From Apostichopus japonicus (taxonomy: Eukaryota > Echinodermata > Holothuroidea > Aspidochirotida > Stichopodidae): a stretch of DNA of 64,000 bases. The translations under genes were made by a program, and so were the position numbers. Numbering within the stretch: the first letter of the stretch is position 1; each line of letters begins with the position of its first letter. The notes beneath the pieces were generated by a model. The model was not told the origin of the DNA. It was given only the letters and a program-made list of their open reading frames with translations, and ran no database searches. Shown here in pieces: positions 32,848 through 43,906 of the stretch. The stretch spans positions 16,409,418-16,473,417 of the forward strand of contig NC_092570.1 in the NCBI RefSeq assembly GCF_037975245.1, given 5' to 3'.

Positions 32848-34257
32848 CTAGTTGTCTTTATTTACCATATCGTACTCTGTGGTAGATACTGATCTATTAC
32901 CAGGGACGCTACTATCCCATTCAGACTCGTTTACTGTATAGTAAGGCATATCTTCGTCGTCATTGGTATCAAGAATGGGTTTTCGGTTCCCTGAAGGAAT
33001 CGGTTTGCTTTCAACACTGCGAACCATTTTGCTTTCGTCATGGCGTCCACTCGAGCTTCCGATCTTAACAACATGCCGTTGCGATTGCTCAGGATTATCT
33101 ACTTTTGTGTAGTTGTCATCAGGTAGAGATGTTTCCACTACATCCCTCATTTGCATCGATGGAGAATCGTATGCGTGACTCTTATCATTAATGTCGTCAT
33201 ACGTTGCGTTATTATCTCTGAAAACATCAATAATTGTGCGTTGGTATGTATGGTTGTAATATGGCGTATTGTAGTCAGATTCGTGTTGATCATTCGGAGT
33301 GGTGTCCTTCGTCTTCTTATCATCTTTTTTCACTTTACGGCTCGACTTATTTGTTTCCCTGCAAAAACGGTAAACAATTAAAACAACGACAAAGACCACC
33401 AATAGACTCACTAAACTTACTCCAATGACGATTAACCTGTTTTGAGGATCAATCATTTTAGTTACCTTTGAAGTAGTTGAGTCCACGAATATTCCTTCCG
33501 TTGACACTGGTTCTAAAGTTGGAGATGAACAAACGTCCGTTGACGACACTGTTTCCATTGAGTTAATAATGGTATCATTAGATGATTCACTCTGTGGTCC
33601 GATCTCACATCGATCTGTCGGTGCCGATCCACTTAAACAATCATATCTAGTATTAGAATCAGTAGATGATGTGTAATATACTATAACTCTTCTTATCGCC
33701 TTTCCTTTATGTATCACCATTTCATAGAGTGGTGGCAAAGGATCTGCCAGTCCACTGCCTATTACTGTGGATATCCAAACACACGTATCCATCTCTCTAC
33801 AGTAACATGACAACAACATCCAATCACCAGGTTTGTAGGGCTTCCCCACAGTACCATTACGAACACATTGAGGACTATTATCATCTTTAACAATTAGATC
33901 GAGAGTCGCTACCTCCGTTACCTCTCTTCTATCCATACATGTAAATCTTACGTTACATTTGTACATACCACCATCGCTGATCGCCACACTATTGATTCTG
34001 TACTCGGCAAAACTCGTTTTTATTTCTTCAGTAACGATATTTCCATTTTGATCAATAATCGCCACTGTATCAACAGTTAAATTGCCAGTATAAGAACACC
34101 GTAAAGTAATATCCGTCTCACCAACGAACACCACTTCATTATACTCGCCGTCCATTAATTCGAACATTACTTGTGCTTTTCCCAACGAGGAAATTGAAAT
34201 GTATATCACTATCACTTCAAAGAAAATTGTTCTTCTCAATCCTTGTAATTGATACAT
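32848..34257 (-). CDS. Ig-domain transmembrane receptor with ITSM-type tail
   Basis: 469 aa from the ATG at 34257 (MYQLQGL). Signal peptide 1-29. Ig domain 1 with Cys54 and D-G-G-M-Y-K-Cys101. Domain 2 with the same seven Cys/Trp positions as its paralogs; the F strand reads RYDCLSG. Shorter stalk than 25205-26638, transmembrane about 274-296. Tail: A-Y-D-S-P, N-Y-T-K-V, P-Y-Y-T-V (about 439/440) and ITSM-like T-E-Y-D-M-V (Tyr462). Its tail is nearly identical to those of 25205-26638 and the split gene at 53960, which suggests recent duplication or conversion. Its upstream region lacks the TATA-like box seen in three sister genes. Intact reading frame throughout. Confidence 0.83.
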   Translation of the reverse strand: MYQLQGLRRTIFFEVIVIYISISSLGKAQVMFELMDGEYNEVVFVGETDITLRCSYTGNLTVDTVAIIDQNGNIVTEEIKTSFAEYRINSVAISDGGMYKCNVRFTCMDRREVTEVATLDLIVKDDNSPQCVRNGTVGKPYKPGDWMLLSCYCREMDTCVWISTVIGSGLADPLPPLYEMVIHKGKAIRRVIVYYTSSTDSNTRYDCLSGSAPTDRCEIGPQSESSNDTIINSMETVSSTDVCSSPTLEPVSTEGIFVDSTTSKVTKMIDPQNRLIVIGVSLVSLLVVFVVVLIVYRFCRETNKSSRKVKKDDKKTKDTTPNDQHESDYNTPYYNHTYQRTIIDVFRDNNATYDDINDKSHAYDSPSMQMRDVVETSLPDDNYTKVDNPEQSQRHVVKIGSSSGRHDESKMVRSVESKPIPSGNRKPILDTNDDEDMPYYTVNESEWDSSVPGNRSVSTTEYDMVNKDN

Positions 34258-34813
34258 CTTTCTCCTTTCCACTACCCCTATCTAGAGGAAAAACAGTTTC
34301 CAAAACTTCTTCACTTTGTAGTTTCTCTACTTTGTTAATCCTCTGGGCAGTCGTCCTGACAAATGCAACCGTCACTTAGTGTTTGGCGAATGCACGAGTC
34401 GAACACCGTTTGCTTTATGTTCTTCTTGCCATGTCGAGTTGTATGTAGGAATTGCTGCAGTGATTGCAGCCACTCTGCCTAGCAGGCATGAAGATTGGTG
34501 TAACACGTCACTCCTCACACAATAGAAATTCCTTTTTTTGTGTGTAAATATTCATTCTTAATATGGTAATGATGTCAAGTGAAGTGTAAAACGTAACCTT
34601 TTATACGAACCCCAGCTTTCCATTTATGACATCAAAGATATCATTGATCAAATATTGTTCTTCGGCATGCACCGATGAAATTGTTTTGTTCTTTTCTTTT
34701 CCTTTTTCTTTTGAGGAGTGGCAGCGGAGAAATGGCTTATGCACTGTATAATGATGTATGTTTTTTTCGTTAATAGTTATGTTTTTGTCGTATCTATTTC
34801 GAAGCCAATATAG
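34258..34813 (-). promoter_or_regulatory. Receptor upstream region, TATA-like box lost
   Basis: The conserved block continues to about 34640, but part of it (ACTTGTACAATGTG...) is deleted near 34395, and the TATA-like segment is replaced by TTTTTTTGTGTGTAAA near 34530. The remainder is A-block sequence. The last four bases (ATAG) are the left target duplication of the LTR-like element. Confidence 0.45.
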
Positions 34814-35353
34814 TGTAATGTAGTATATAGTTATATCCCCATCATATTACTTTAAACATGTGCTTCTATGCCTCTTTGTCTTAAGCGTAACTACTTACTT
34901 CCTGTTCCCGAGTTTATTCACCCCTCACCCACACCATAGTCATAGAGTCCCCCTTTGTCTTATAAATTTTCATGCTTAACCATAGATGACAACCTGTTGC
35001 ATCTCATGTGTATTACAAATGTGGTTAGTCATAGCACTCTCATATGTGCCTTAGGAATTATAAGTAAAAGACTCTGTGACCAAGAGTTTATGTCACAGAG
35101 AGGTTATCGCCCATTCACAGGAAGTTGTAATGAATTAAATACTGTAGTTTTTTAGTATGGAAAAAGACTAGCATTCCAGACTTCAGAGAGTGTAGTTCAG
35201 AGACACTCCAGCAACAATATCGCCACACAGAATAAATAAAGCTTATATTTTACAATTATATCTATGTCTGGAGTTTCTCTTTATCTGCTGTTAATTCTAC
35301 TTATTTAATAACGGAGCCCTGAACTTATTGAGCCGGAGCACCCCAACGTAACA
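34814..35353 (+). mobile_element. Candidate solo LTR, 540 bp
   Basis: Begins TGTAATG and ends GTAACA, flanked by ATAG on both sides (34810-34813 and 35354-35357). It contains AATAAATAAAGC (35231-35242) positioned like an LTR poly(A) signal, and it is absent from the equivalent place in the sister A blocks (about 27180 and 43620). No internal coding region. The class cannot be assigned from the LTR alone. Confidence 0.6.
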
Positions 35354-35357
35354 ATAG

Positions 35358-35731
35358 GTACAGCACGCATTTCTAGGTAGATCGAAACTACTTATCATAT
35401 TAAAATCGTAACTCACTTTATAAGTATATTTCCCTGAAATTATTATATTAGCCTACCACCTCTAACTGCTCAGACTTGACATTTGAGCCAATTGAGCTCA
35501 TTATGCACCCCCATCTCAACCCCCTCCCCCTTCCCAGCTCCTCCCCATTTCCGACACTCACCTTCATCTTATGGATCTTCGCAAAGTTGGTTTTGTAACG
35601 AGCTTAGCAGTGAACACGAATACGAGGACTTTATATTCACTCCGTTGTCGCGCCGAATACGCCTTTTTCCCTCTGGCTGTATATTGACATAGAAGTTATA
35701 TATCTGAATGATCACTTTGACCTAAGGTATC
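35358..35731. repeat. A block of the duplicated unit (before hAT insertion)
   Basis: Continues the A block seen at 27200-27780. C-rich tract 35520-35560. No gene. 35732-35739 (CTATCAAC) is the left target duplication of the next element. Confidence 0.7.
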
Positions 35732-35739
35732 CTATCAAC

Positions 35740-36605
35740 CAGCGACGTAGCCAGGTATTTGAAGGGGGAGCACATTTTGCGATTGATATGGAGGAGGGGT
35801 TTAAGGGGAGGGGTGTCCTCCTCCCCTTTTATATAGTTTTGAACAATTGAAGGTCCTTAGATGCGATCTGGTGCAATGTTTTGCCAGTTTTATCATCATA
35901 TGATATCATACTATCAGCAGATTTTGTTTCCTGTTTGACTTCTTTTATATGTTCTTTTACACATTATATCAGAAAGACAAACATAGTGCTCTTTTACAAT
36001 TTTTCCAGTAGGATGATTCTTGTTTATTGTCCAATTTCTGGACTTTAATACATTTGACGAACTTAACTGATGGACAATAAAAACTTTCATATTTTGTAAG
36101 ACAGCCAGATGTGCAGTGGCCTAAAAACAAATATCGTTATCGCAGTGTATTAGCAGTGTAATAATTATTTATAGAAAGCGCGTGTCACGTACGATTGCTA
36201 GCTTAGCTTCATAACATGCTGTTCCTGCGACAACTTAGGACGAATCATAGAAAGGATGAGAACGAACGTTGTTGACGTCGTTGTGCATACGGTTCGTGAC
36301 ACTCCATCGAGTGCAGTTAGGTAGGCAATATGTATTTTATTACGCAGTGGCCAACTGTAGGCATGTATTAGGCTATAGGCTAAATTTAGCTAATTGCATC
36401 TGCCAAACTAAGTACAGTAAGTAGCTGAATCAGTAGGCCTGAAGTTTCTAGGATTATAATCGAGTGAATGGAGCTGACGAGTATTCCAGATCAAAAGAGC
36501 ACAGACAAAATACCATGCTAAAGAAACAACAGTTTTTAACATTTTTTTCGACACTGATGGGGGGGGGGTAGTTGCTCCCCCTGCTCCTCCCTGGCTACGT
36601 CCCTG
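35740..36605. mobile_element. hAT MITE derived from the full-length element at 43915
   Basis: Ends CAGCGACGTAGCCAGG and (reverse complement) CAGGGACGTAGCCAGG with perfect 8-bp duplications CTATCAAC (35732-35739, 36606-36613). The pre-insertion site is intact at about 27772-27779 in the sister unit. Its left start and its right 480 bp match the two ends of the 6.6-kb hAT at 43915-50491, so it looks like an internally deleted derivative. No transposase. Confidence 0.93.
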
Positions 36606-36613
36606 CTATCAAC

Positions 36614-37539
36614 ACACTGTAACCAGAATAAGAGCTACACAGATTTCTGTATAAAGCAAACTGCATACATTTCACAATAATTGCTTAAAGTCATGTGAGG
36701 CAACGTTTAAATGTTTTATACTTCTCGCATTCAAACAAAAAAGATACAGATACATGATTTTAAGGAATAAATAGGAGTAGATCAGTCTTACTCGTCATTG
36801 CTTTTTTCTGTAGTACTTTTATCGAAAGTATGTGCCCAAGTAATACGTACAATTGATTTTCTGTGAGTAGTAAAGTGGTAAAGGAAGGTAGACACAACTT
36901 TACAAAACTAGACGTAGGGTGATGGATGCCTTCATGCACAGACGTAACGTACAACCAAAAACAATTGTCAGTGAAAGTACACTCTGGATTTAGTGGCTTA
37001 CTTATTAAAGTGCATTTACTGTATCTGTGGTGTAGTGTAACGAATCTAAGCTTTTTAATCTACTTCGTCTGAATCTGAATCAGTTAAATCAAGTGCGTTA
37101 GGAATGAGTGGCTAAAACGGTTGGCTCTTATAACTAAACACGCATGTTTATTACATAGCCTTCTCTTATTATGCCACGTATGGTCAGTGACTCATATACT
37201 CAGGCTATATCTCTTAAAAACAGAAAGTCGGACAAATCTACAGTGTAACTGAAAGTGTTAGTGATAAAGAAATCGCTTCAAATACACGCTACGGAATTCC
37301 CCGTGTTCATTCGTTTCGTTTCTTTTGTGTTCTTCAACAACAATAAATAGTACAAGTGCAGAAATAACGACATTGGAATGAAGCAGAAGGAAGTAAAACT
37401 TAAAAAACCCGAGTGGCTTGTCGAACAGTTTCATTCCCTAGAAACTGCAAAATAGTCAAGACAGAAATATATCAAAAATATAAGCATACAATAATATCCT
37501 CTTTGTCATCTAGAACACATTTTCGGTTTCGTCTGGCAG
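36614..37539. repeat. A/C block of the duplicated unit (after hAT insertion)
   Basis: Continues the A block after the hAT insertion and matches 27780-28975 without the MITE at 28014. The palindromic TA-flanked MITE found in three sister units is absent here. No supported gene. Confidence 0.7.
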
Positions 37540-38142
37540 ATGGCGTTTGTATAATATAACGTGATTTTTCCCTTTCGTCATAGCTTCTTGACGGCTCTCC
37601 AGACAAAGTAAAATGTGATGGCCTAGGATTATCAAACTTCTCAGCAGATCTCCCCAAATATAGATGAAACTACTGCGTCCATCATTGTCATGGTAGAGAA
37701 TCGTATGTGTGGCTAACATCACTAATACCGTCACATTTCCCCATTTCATCCCTTACCACATCGGAGCTAGTATTTTGATAAGCATTGTTGTAATATGGCA
37801 TATTGTTGTAAACTTCGTGATGATCATCGGGGACGGTATCCTTCATCCCTTTTTTAACTCTCGCTGTATTTTCAGGCTTGTTTTTCTTCCGAACAAAATT
37901 AACCCAATTAAAGCAATCATAATAACTACTAGAAGACCAGCTACACTGCCACCAATTACCATCACGATGGAAAAAAGGATTTCCAATGTTCTATTGACCT
38001 TCATCGCCCGTGCTACATGTACTGTGGGTGTCTGCAATTTTATTTACCTTCATAGTGGTCGTATGCACGGTAATTCCTGTGATTGATTCGCTTTCGGCAT
38101 TCACAGTTACACAAACGTCTGGTGACGTCACTACTTACTCTA
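37540..38142 (-). pseudogene. Receptor pseudogene: stalk, transmembrane and tail remnant
   Basis: Sister of 29149-29735. The transmembrane segment (VMVIGGSVAGLLVVIMIALIG) and basic membrane-proximal tail are preserved. The conserved H-T-Y-D-S is still encoded, but a stop follows two residues later, and further tail sequence (DNPRPSHFTLSGEPSRSYDE) continues in another frame. The stalk joins the B block at 38143 exactly as in the sister copy. Short overlapping frames here are pieces of this one remnant. Confidence 0.8.
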
Positions 38143-40687
38143 AACAACTGTCCCTGTGTTTGACTAGTAAGTATACCTTGTAACAATGGTTCAGCTTCTT
38201 GGACTTCTTATGTGACATACAAGCGAGAACATTCGTATTTCTCCGGTTTTTAATTAGCTCAATTTACAACAACCAAGAGTTGCCCCGAATGTAGTATTTA
38301 TTTGTCATAAATGTCACAAATGCTAAAGGGGGTAAAATAATGGTCACCAATGTTAAAATAGTAACAAAAAGCACACTGAACAGTAACTATCCACGCTAAG
38401 ACATTATATTGTTTATTATAATTCCTGGTAATAATTTCAAGGATCATAGCTGCTACTTTTCAAAATTTACAGTATTTTTTTTTCTGGGGGAGGGGGGGGG
38501 GTGCTAGAATTCGGGGCCAATACTGAAGACCTTTGTAATCAGTATGGTTTGAAGACAGTACTTTTTATCTAGAAAGCTTTATTTATCTCAGAATTTGTTT
38601 TTTACAGTAGCATGCAGGCAGATCATCCCTTTATACATTTATTTATAGAAGTATACTACATTTAATACTTTACAAAGCAAACACGAAAGATTTAAAATGT
38701 TGCATTATTTCCAAAGGTTAAAGATAAGAATTAAGCCATTTGTCTTTGATATAACTTGGCAGCGCTTATACGTAAGAATGGTCATTGATATAAAGAGACA
38801 TAAACGAGATAAACGTTTTGACGGGTTCGGTATAAATACAGGTGTTTTTTTCAATAAATCAATATCAATAGATTCCTCTTCTTATATTTCTCTTACAATC
38901 ATAATCATATAAGCATCAAATCGATTGACACAACTGTTTTTGACAATTAAAAGATACTATTGGTAATCCTTTATATTGTTGATCTGTATTCTGCAAAAAC
39001 CGGTGGAACAATGCATTAAGCTTATTTTATATTCCGTTTTAGATTTATTAATTATGCTTAATATGAAATACCTTTCATCAAAATAGCACGTTCACAGATT
39101 GTATAGTTTTTGTTGATCGGTATAGCAAAACCAAGACAACTAGATACTAGTTGGGTTGTATAAACATTTACGATCATGCAGTAATTTTTTTTAAGTAGTA
39201 TGGTAAGTTATAAATGTGAGGGCAATACCATTATCATAGCGATAAAATCCACCACCATATTCCCATTCTACAGTTCTGAAAATCAAAATCAAATCAAAAC
39301 GATATTTTGCGACAGAAGGCTCAGCAAACATTTTATATTCCAATGAATTTAATGCAGTCTTATCATCACTATAACACACTTTCATCATATATACATTTCA
39401 GAAGAAACACTCTGTAGACATGTACAAATTGTTTTCATTTCAGAATCATTTATCACATTGCCGATGAACATCCACGCAATGATAAAACAAGACGTATTAC
39501 AAAAAAAACCTGGAACCGGATTATTCTAACTCTTCTTTAACATTTTGTCCCTTGTAGATTGAAAGTTATTACCTTATTTTGTCCGATGAAAATAAGTCTA
39601 TATAGCAAACTACTTTTGTTTGGTCGTTGTTTACGATTACTCATGGAATGCCTTAACCGGAGAAAAGTAAAATTTTAAGTATATTATCACTTACTTTGCA
39701 ATGAGACTTATAATAACGCGCAGAGGAAAATTTAATGCGACTGCACTTCCTACCCTAGGATATATACTGAAAATGAATGACATTGGTGCACATATTATGT
39801 AAACATTTCTATGTAGAATTTTACAATGTTCATTGTAGATCTCAAAAATATTATTTTGATTTCTTTTTCAAAGTGTTGCTCGTTTGATATGAAATATACA
39901 AGCTGATGAATTTAAAGGAAAATGTTTCGACTAGACTAAAGGAGTTCGTGGAAAAAATATTGATTACAGATAAAAGTTTCTTTACATAGACGTCGATCTG
40001 GAGGGTTTATTATTCAGACAAATACAACAGTAAAACTTGTTTTAACTCTATTTATATGTTGCATTTCTTAATTTGAAGTAATTGATTGCCTTTATAATGT
40101 TTAAAAATTTGTAATGCTAGAATGTCGAATAGTCGTCACCAATATTAGAACTTGGGAACATACTTTTACTGCCACTCTCATTTACCAACTTATTGCTCAA
40201 TATCTATGAGTACTTTCAAGAGTCGGAATAAAAAAGAAACCATTATCAAATCCGCTTTAGCGATTGTCATGTCGGGCAAAAATCTAACAATCGGAGGCAA
40301 TTCTAATAATACTGACTCGCGTTGTCCTTGTGGCACTATATGTAGCCATCCTAACACACCCAGAGCAGCTATAGCAATCGTGTCAATAAATATATATTCC
40401 CTATTACCGTCGTTAAACGTTAGTCTAGCTGTATGTATGCAAATACTGACTCGTGTTACCATTATTTGGTTCATTTTGGCCTGTGACACAAAAGGCAACA
40501 CACCATACTCATTCAGCCGTTGCTTTGGAATTTCCGAAAAATGTAGACTCAGCAATTACCGGGTCAAAGAGTATGCTATGGAATACTATAGTAGCCAACA
40601 TGATGGTAACAAATGTGTTGTTAAAATCTTAAGAACTGTACAGTTCTGTCTGAACTGCTTTCAAAACCATAAGAGGAACAGTTCCTC
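38143..40687. repeat. B block, longest forward copy
   Basis: 38143-40280 has an inverted counterpart at 16239-18290 and a partial forward one at 62687-64000. G-run near 38487. The minus-strand TVEWEYGGGFYRYDNG stretch at 39200-39280 recurs. A minus-strand frame at 40190-40555 (121 aa, no ATG at its start, hydrophobic C-terminal half) is only partly present in the inverted copy; I do not recognise it, and it may be an exon of an unrelated gene or chance. Confidence 0.7.
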
Positions 40688-41059
40688 CAGTGGCGTAGGA
40701 AGGTACTTTTGAGTGGGGGGGGGGGCTGAAGACTGATGGCCGGCCTGGGGGAGGGGTCTAAGGGAGGGGGTGTCCCCCTCCCCCTTTGGAATTTTTTGCA
40801 TTTCCAGGTAGCCTTAGATGCAATTTGGTGCAATATAGCACACTTCAACACCCACTCCATTTTGTAAACTTAATTTTGTATTTTCACCAGGCCTTAGATG
40901 CAATTTGGTGCTCCAAATGAGATTTTTTTTCTCATTTGGAAATGAAAAAGGGGTTTTCTGACTTGCGAAGCGGGGGGGGGGCGGAATGATACTTCCGCCC
41001 CTCCACATTTTTCACTGGGGGGCTGGCGCCCCCCCAGCCCCTCGGTTCCTACGCCCTTG
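40688..41059. mobile_element. hAT MITE, 372 bp
   Basis: Ends CAGTGGCGTAGGAAGG and CAAGGGCGTAGGAACCG, flanked by AGTTCCTC (40680-40687) and AGTTCCTT (41060-41067), a 7 of 8 target duplication. The interior repeats CCTTAGATGCAATTTGGTGC twice and has G/C runs. Non-autonomous. Confidence 0.83.
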
Positions 41060-41067
41060 AGTTCCTT

Positions 41068-41679
41068 ATTGACATATCGCATTCTTCATTAATATCAGTT
41101 ACAACTATCCTAATGTTGAGCTTAACTTCTCTTTCCAGCATAACCCGTAAAATTAGGGAAATAAAGGGAAAGATCAGTTTCGCATCGTTAATTGTTTCCA
41201 AATCATTACCTACTGCTTGATGATGCCTCTACGAGGTTATCATGATACGCAAACTTGGAGGTACGGTGAATGGCCTGTTATCCTGATGAGGATAGCGTTA
41301 AGTATTTCAAAAGATATAAAAGGCTTCATAAAGATCTTCGAAGAGTTAAATTGTTTGATGGCCTCATCTATGACGTATACTCAGACACGTTAAACTATAC
41401 CCATATGCAATGAGTTTAGACAGCGTGACTGGATATTTTTTTATGAGAAAGTACCTACCAACTGACATAGTATTATTGCCCGCTATTTGGGAACTAAACT
41501 ATATCCATGCAATGAACAGACAAAGGGAAGAAATTCAAGTGTATTAAACTCAAAGAACATCGCGCAAGAATTACATGCTGAATATACGAGTACTGTTCAT
41601 CAAGTGGGGCCTATACTCACACACATATCATCACAACTCGAAATGCTATCGATAATTGTATACCATGTGTCACACGTTG
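41068..41679. other. 3' flank of the receptor at 41680; nothing recognised
   Basis: Not similar to the D block that flanks the other receptors. No gene, repeat or RNA was seen. Confidence 0.5.
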
Positions 41680-43077
41680 CTAGTTGTTTTTATCCACCAT
41701 AGCATACGGAGTTGTAGATACTGGTCTATTGCCAGGGACGTTGCTTTTCCGTTTGGTCTTGTCTATTTTTGCATAGAGCATACTGAAATTATCCTCCTCG
41801 TCAGCTTTATCATCAACAATGGCTTCTCGATTCTCTAAAGGAATCGGTCTACCTTGCAAATCACTGCCAACAGCCCGAGCCACATAACTTTTACCATGGG
41901 TGCCAATCGAACTCATTTGAGATAGCTTAGCTTGATCTACCTCTGCGTAATTGTCGTCGGGTAGAGATATGACATCACTCCGCTTCATAGGCGGGGAATC
42001 GTACGTGTGGCTAACATCATTTGCAATATCTTCAGGACTTGGTTGTTGGTAAGCTCCATTTAAATGAGTCCCATTAATGTAGTCAGTTTTGTAATTATCA
42101 TTCGCCCTTTTATCATCTTTCACTTTACGGTTCGCCTTTTTTCTTCCTCCGCAAAAAATGAAAACAATAAGAAAAACAACCACGACTGCTAAGAGACCAG
42201 CTGCACTGACGCCAATTACTATGACAATAACAAAAGAATTATCGTTATTCTGCGAATCATCCATTGCAGGTGTATCTTTAGTTGTAACCTGTACAGTCGT
42301 CTTCTCTAAGATGATTCCATCGTTTAATGTACCATCTGTAGTTAAAGATGAACAATCATCTGGGGACGTCGCTGTTTCTATTGAGTTAACAATGATATCA
42401 TTACATGATTCACTCTCTGGTCCGATCGTACATCGATCTGTCTCTGCCGATCCACTGAAACAATCATATCTAGTATTAGAATCAGTAGATGTGTAATGTA
42501 CTATAACTCCCCTAATCGCCTTTCCTTTATGGATCACCACTTCATCGACTGGTGACAAGAAAAATGCAGCTGTACTGCCTATGACTGTGGATGTCCAAAC
42601 ACACGTATGCATCCCTCTACAGTAACATGACAACAATATCCGATCACCAGGTTTGTAAGGCTCCCCTACGGTACCATTACGAACACATTGAGGACCAGTA
42701 TCATGTTTAACATTAAGATTGAGAGTCGCTACCTCGGTTACCTCTCTTCCATCCATACATGTATATTTTACGTTACATTTGTACATACCACCATCGCTAA
42801 TCGCCACAGTATTGATTCTGTACTCGGCAAAAATCGTTTTTATTTCTTCAGTTACGTTATTTCCATTTTGATCCAAAATCGTCACTGTATCAACAGTTAA
42901 ATTGCCATTATATAAACACCTTAATGTAATATCCGTCTCACCAACGAAAACCACTTCGTTATACTCGCCGTCCATTATTTCGAACATTACTTGTGCTCTT
43001 CCCAACGATGAAATTAAAACGTATATCACTATCACTTCCAAGAAAATTGTTCTTCTCAAACCTTCAAATTGATACAT
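41680..43077 (-). CDS. Ig-domain transmembrane receptor with L-Y-A-K-I and ITSM-like motifs
   Basis: 465 aa from the ATG at 43077 (MYQFEGL). Signal peptide 1-29 ending GRAQ. Ig domain 1 with Cys54 and D-G-G-M-Y-K-Cys101. Domain 2 with the conserved Cys/Trp set and a different loop (GSTAAFFLSPV), one residue shorter before RYDCFSG. Stalk, transmembrane about 282-308. The tail combines both types seen in the array: H-T-Y-D-S-P, N-Y-A-E-V, M-L-Y-A-K-I (Tyr435) as in 14331-15815, and the C-terminal T-P-Y-A-M-V (Tyr458, ITSM match) as in 25205-26638. It is the most intermediate member. The upstream block is conserved, but the TATA-like box is altered. Confidence 0.83.
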   Translation of the reverse strand: MYQFEGLRRTIFLEVIVIYVLISSLGRAQVMFEIMDGEYNEVVFVGETDITLRCLYNGNLTVDTVTILDQNGNNVTEEIKTIFAEYRINTVAISDGGMYKCNVKYTCMDGREVTEVATLNLNVKHDTGPQCVRNGTVGEPYKPGDRILLSCYCRGMHTCVWTSTVIGSTAAFFLSPVDEVVIHKGKAIRGVIVHYTSTDSNTRYDCFSGSAETDRCTIGPESESCNDIIVNSIETATSPDDCSSLTTDGTLNDGIILEKTTVQVTTKDTPAMDDSQNNDNSFVIVIVIGVSAAGLLAVVVVFLIVFIFCGGRKKANRKVKDDKRANDNYKTDYINGTHLNGAYQQPSPEDIANDVSHTYDSPPMKRSDVISLPDDNYAEVDQAKLSQMSSIGTHGKSYVARAVGSDLQGRPIPLENREAIVDDKADEEDNFSMLYAKIDKTKRKSNVPGNRPVSTTPYAMVDKNN

Positions 43078-43906
43078 CTTTCTCCTTTCCACTACCCCTT
43101 TCTAGAGGAAATATAGTTTCCAAAACTTCTTCACTTTGTGTCTTCTCTACTTTAATCCCCTGGGCAGTCGTCCTGACAAATACAACCGTCACTAAGTGTT
43201 TGGCGAATGCACTTGTACAATGTGTATAGGACTAAACGAGTCGAACGCCGTTTGCTTTATGTTCTTCTTGTCATATCGAGTTGTATGTAGGAAGTGCTGC
43301 AGTGATTACCACTCTGTTCATCAGGCATGAAGATTGGTGTAACGTGTCAATCCTCACACAATAGAAATTACTTATTTCGTTATATATTAATTCGTAATAT
43401 GGTAATGATGTCAAGTGAAATGTAAAACGTACTCTTTTATACGAACCCCAGCTTTCCAGTTAGGCGATCAAAGATATCATTGATCAAATATTGTTCTTCG
43501 GCATGCACCGATGAAATTAATATGGGGGGGGGGGGTGGGGTGGGGTGGTTTAAGCACTGTATAATGATGTATTATTTATGTGGAAAGTAATATCTTTGTC
43601 TTATCTTTGTCAAAGCTTATGAAGGAATAGCACAGAAAGATCGAAACTACAAATCAAGGCATAAAACGTATCGGTACTCGCTTGCTAAGTATATTTCCAT
43701 GAAATTATAATATTAGCCTACCAGCTCGAATTTATTATAATATTTATGCAGATATTTGGATTCTTACCACTATTCTAAATTTACCGTAATTAAGAAGTAA
43801 TCAGCAACTTGTTTGATTGTATACATGCAAAATTACCCGGGCCGTCTTCAATCGCAATGCCTTTTAAATACACAAGGGTTTAATATAGGCTTGCTGTTAT
43901 GTTGAC
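43078..43906 (-). promoter_or_regulatory. Receptor upstream region and start of A block
   Basis: The first about 300 bp match the other receptor upstream regions; the TATA-like segment is changed to TATATAACG on the minus strand (near 43375). A G-run near 43524 starts the A block. 43907-43914 (GCAATGTG) is the left target duplication of the hAT element. Confidence 0.45.

Noticed and set aside
40190-40555. 121-aa minus-strand frame with hydrophobic segments
   Set aside because: Starts after a stop with no ATG and has no recognised family; mentioned under the B block but not called as a gene.
40152-40712. 186-aa plus-strand frame
   Set aside because: No recognisable domain; it overlaps a repeat block and its end runs into the hAT MITE at 40688.
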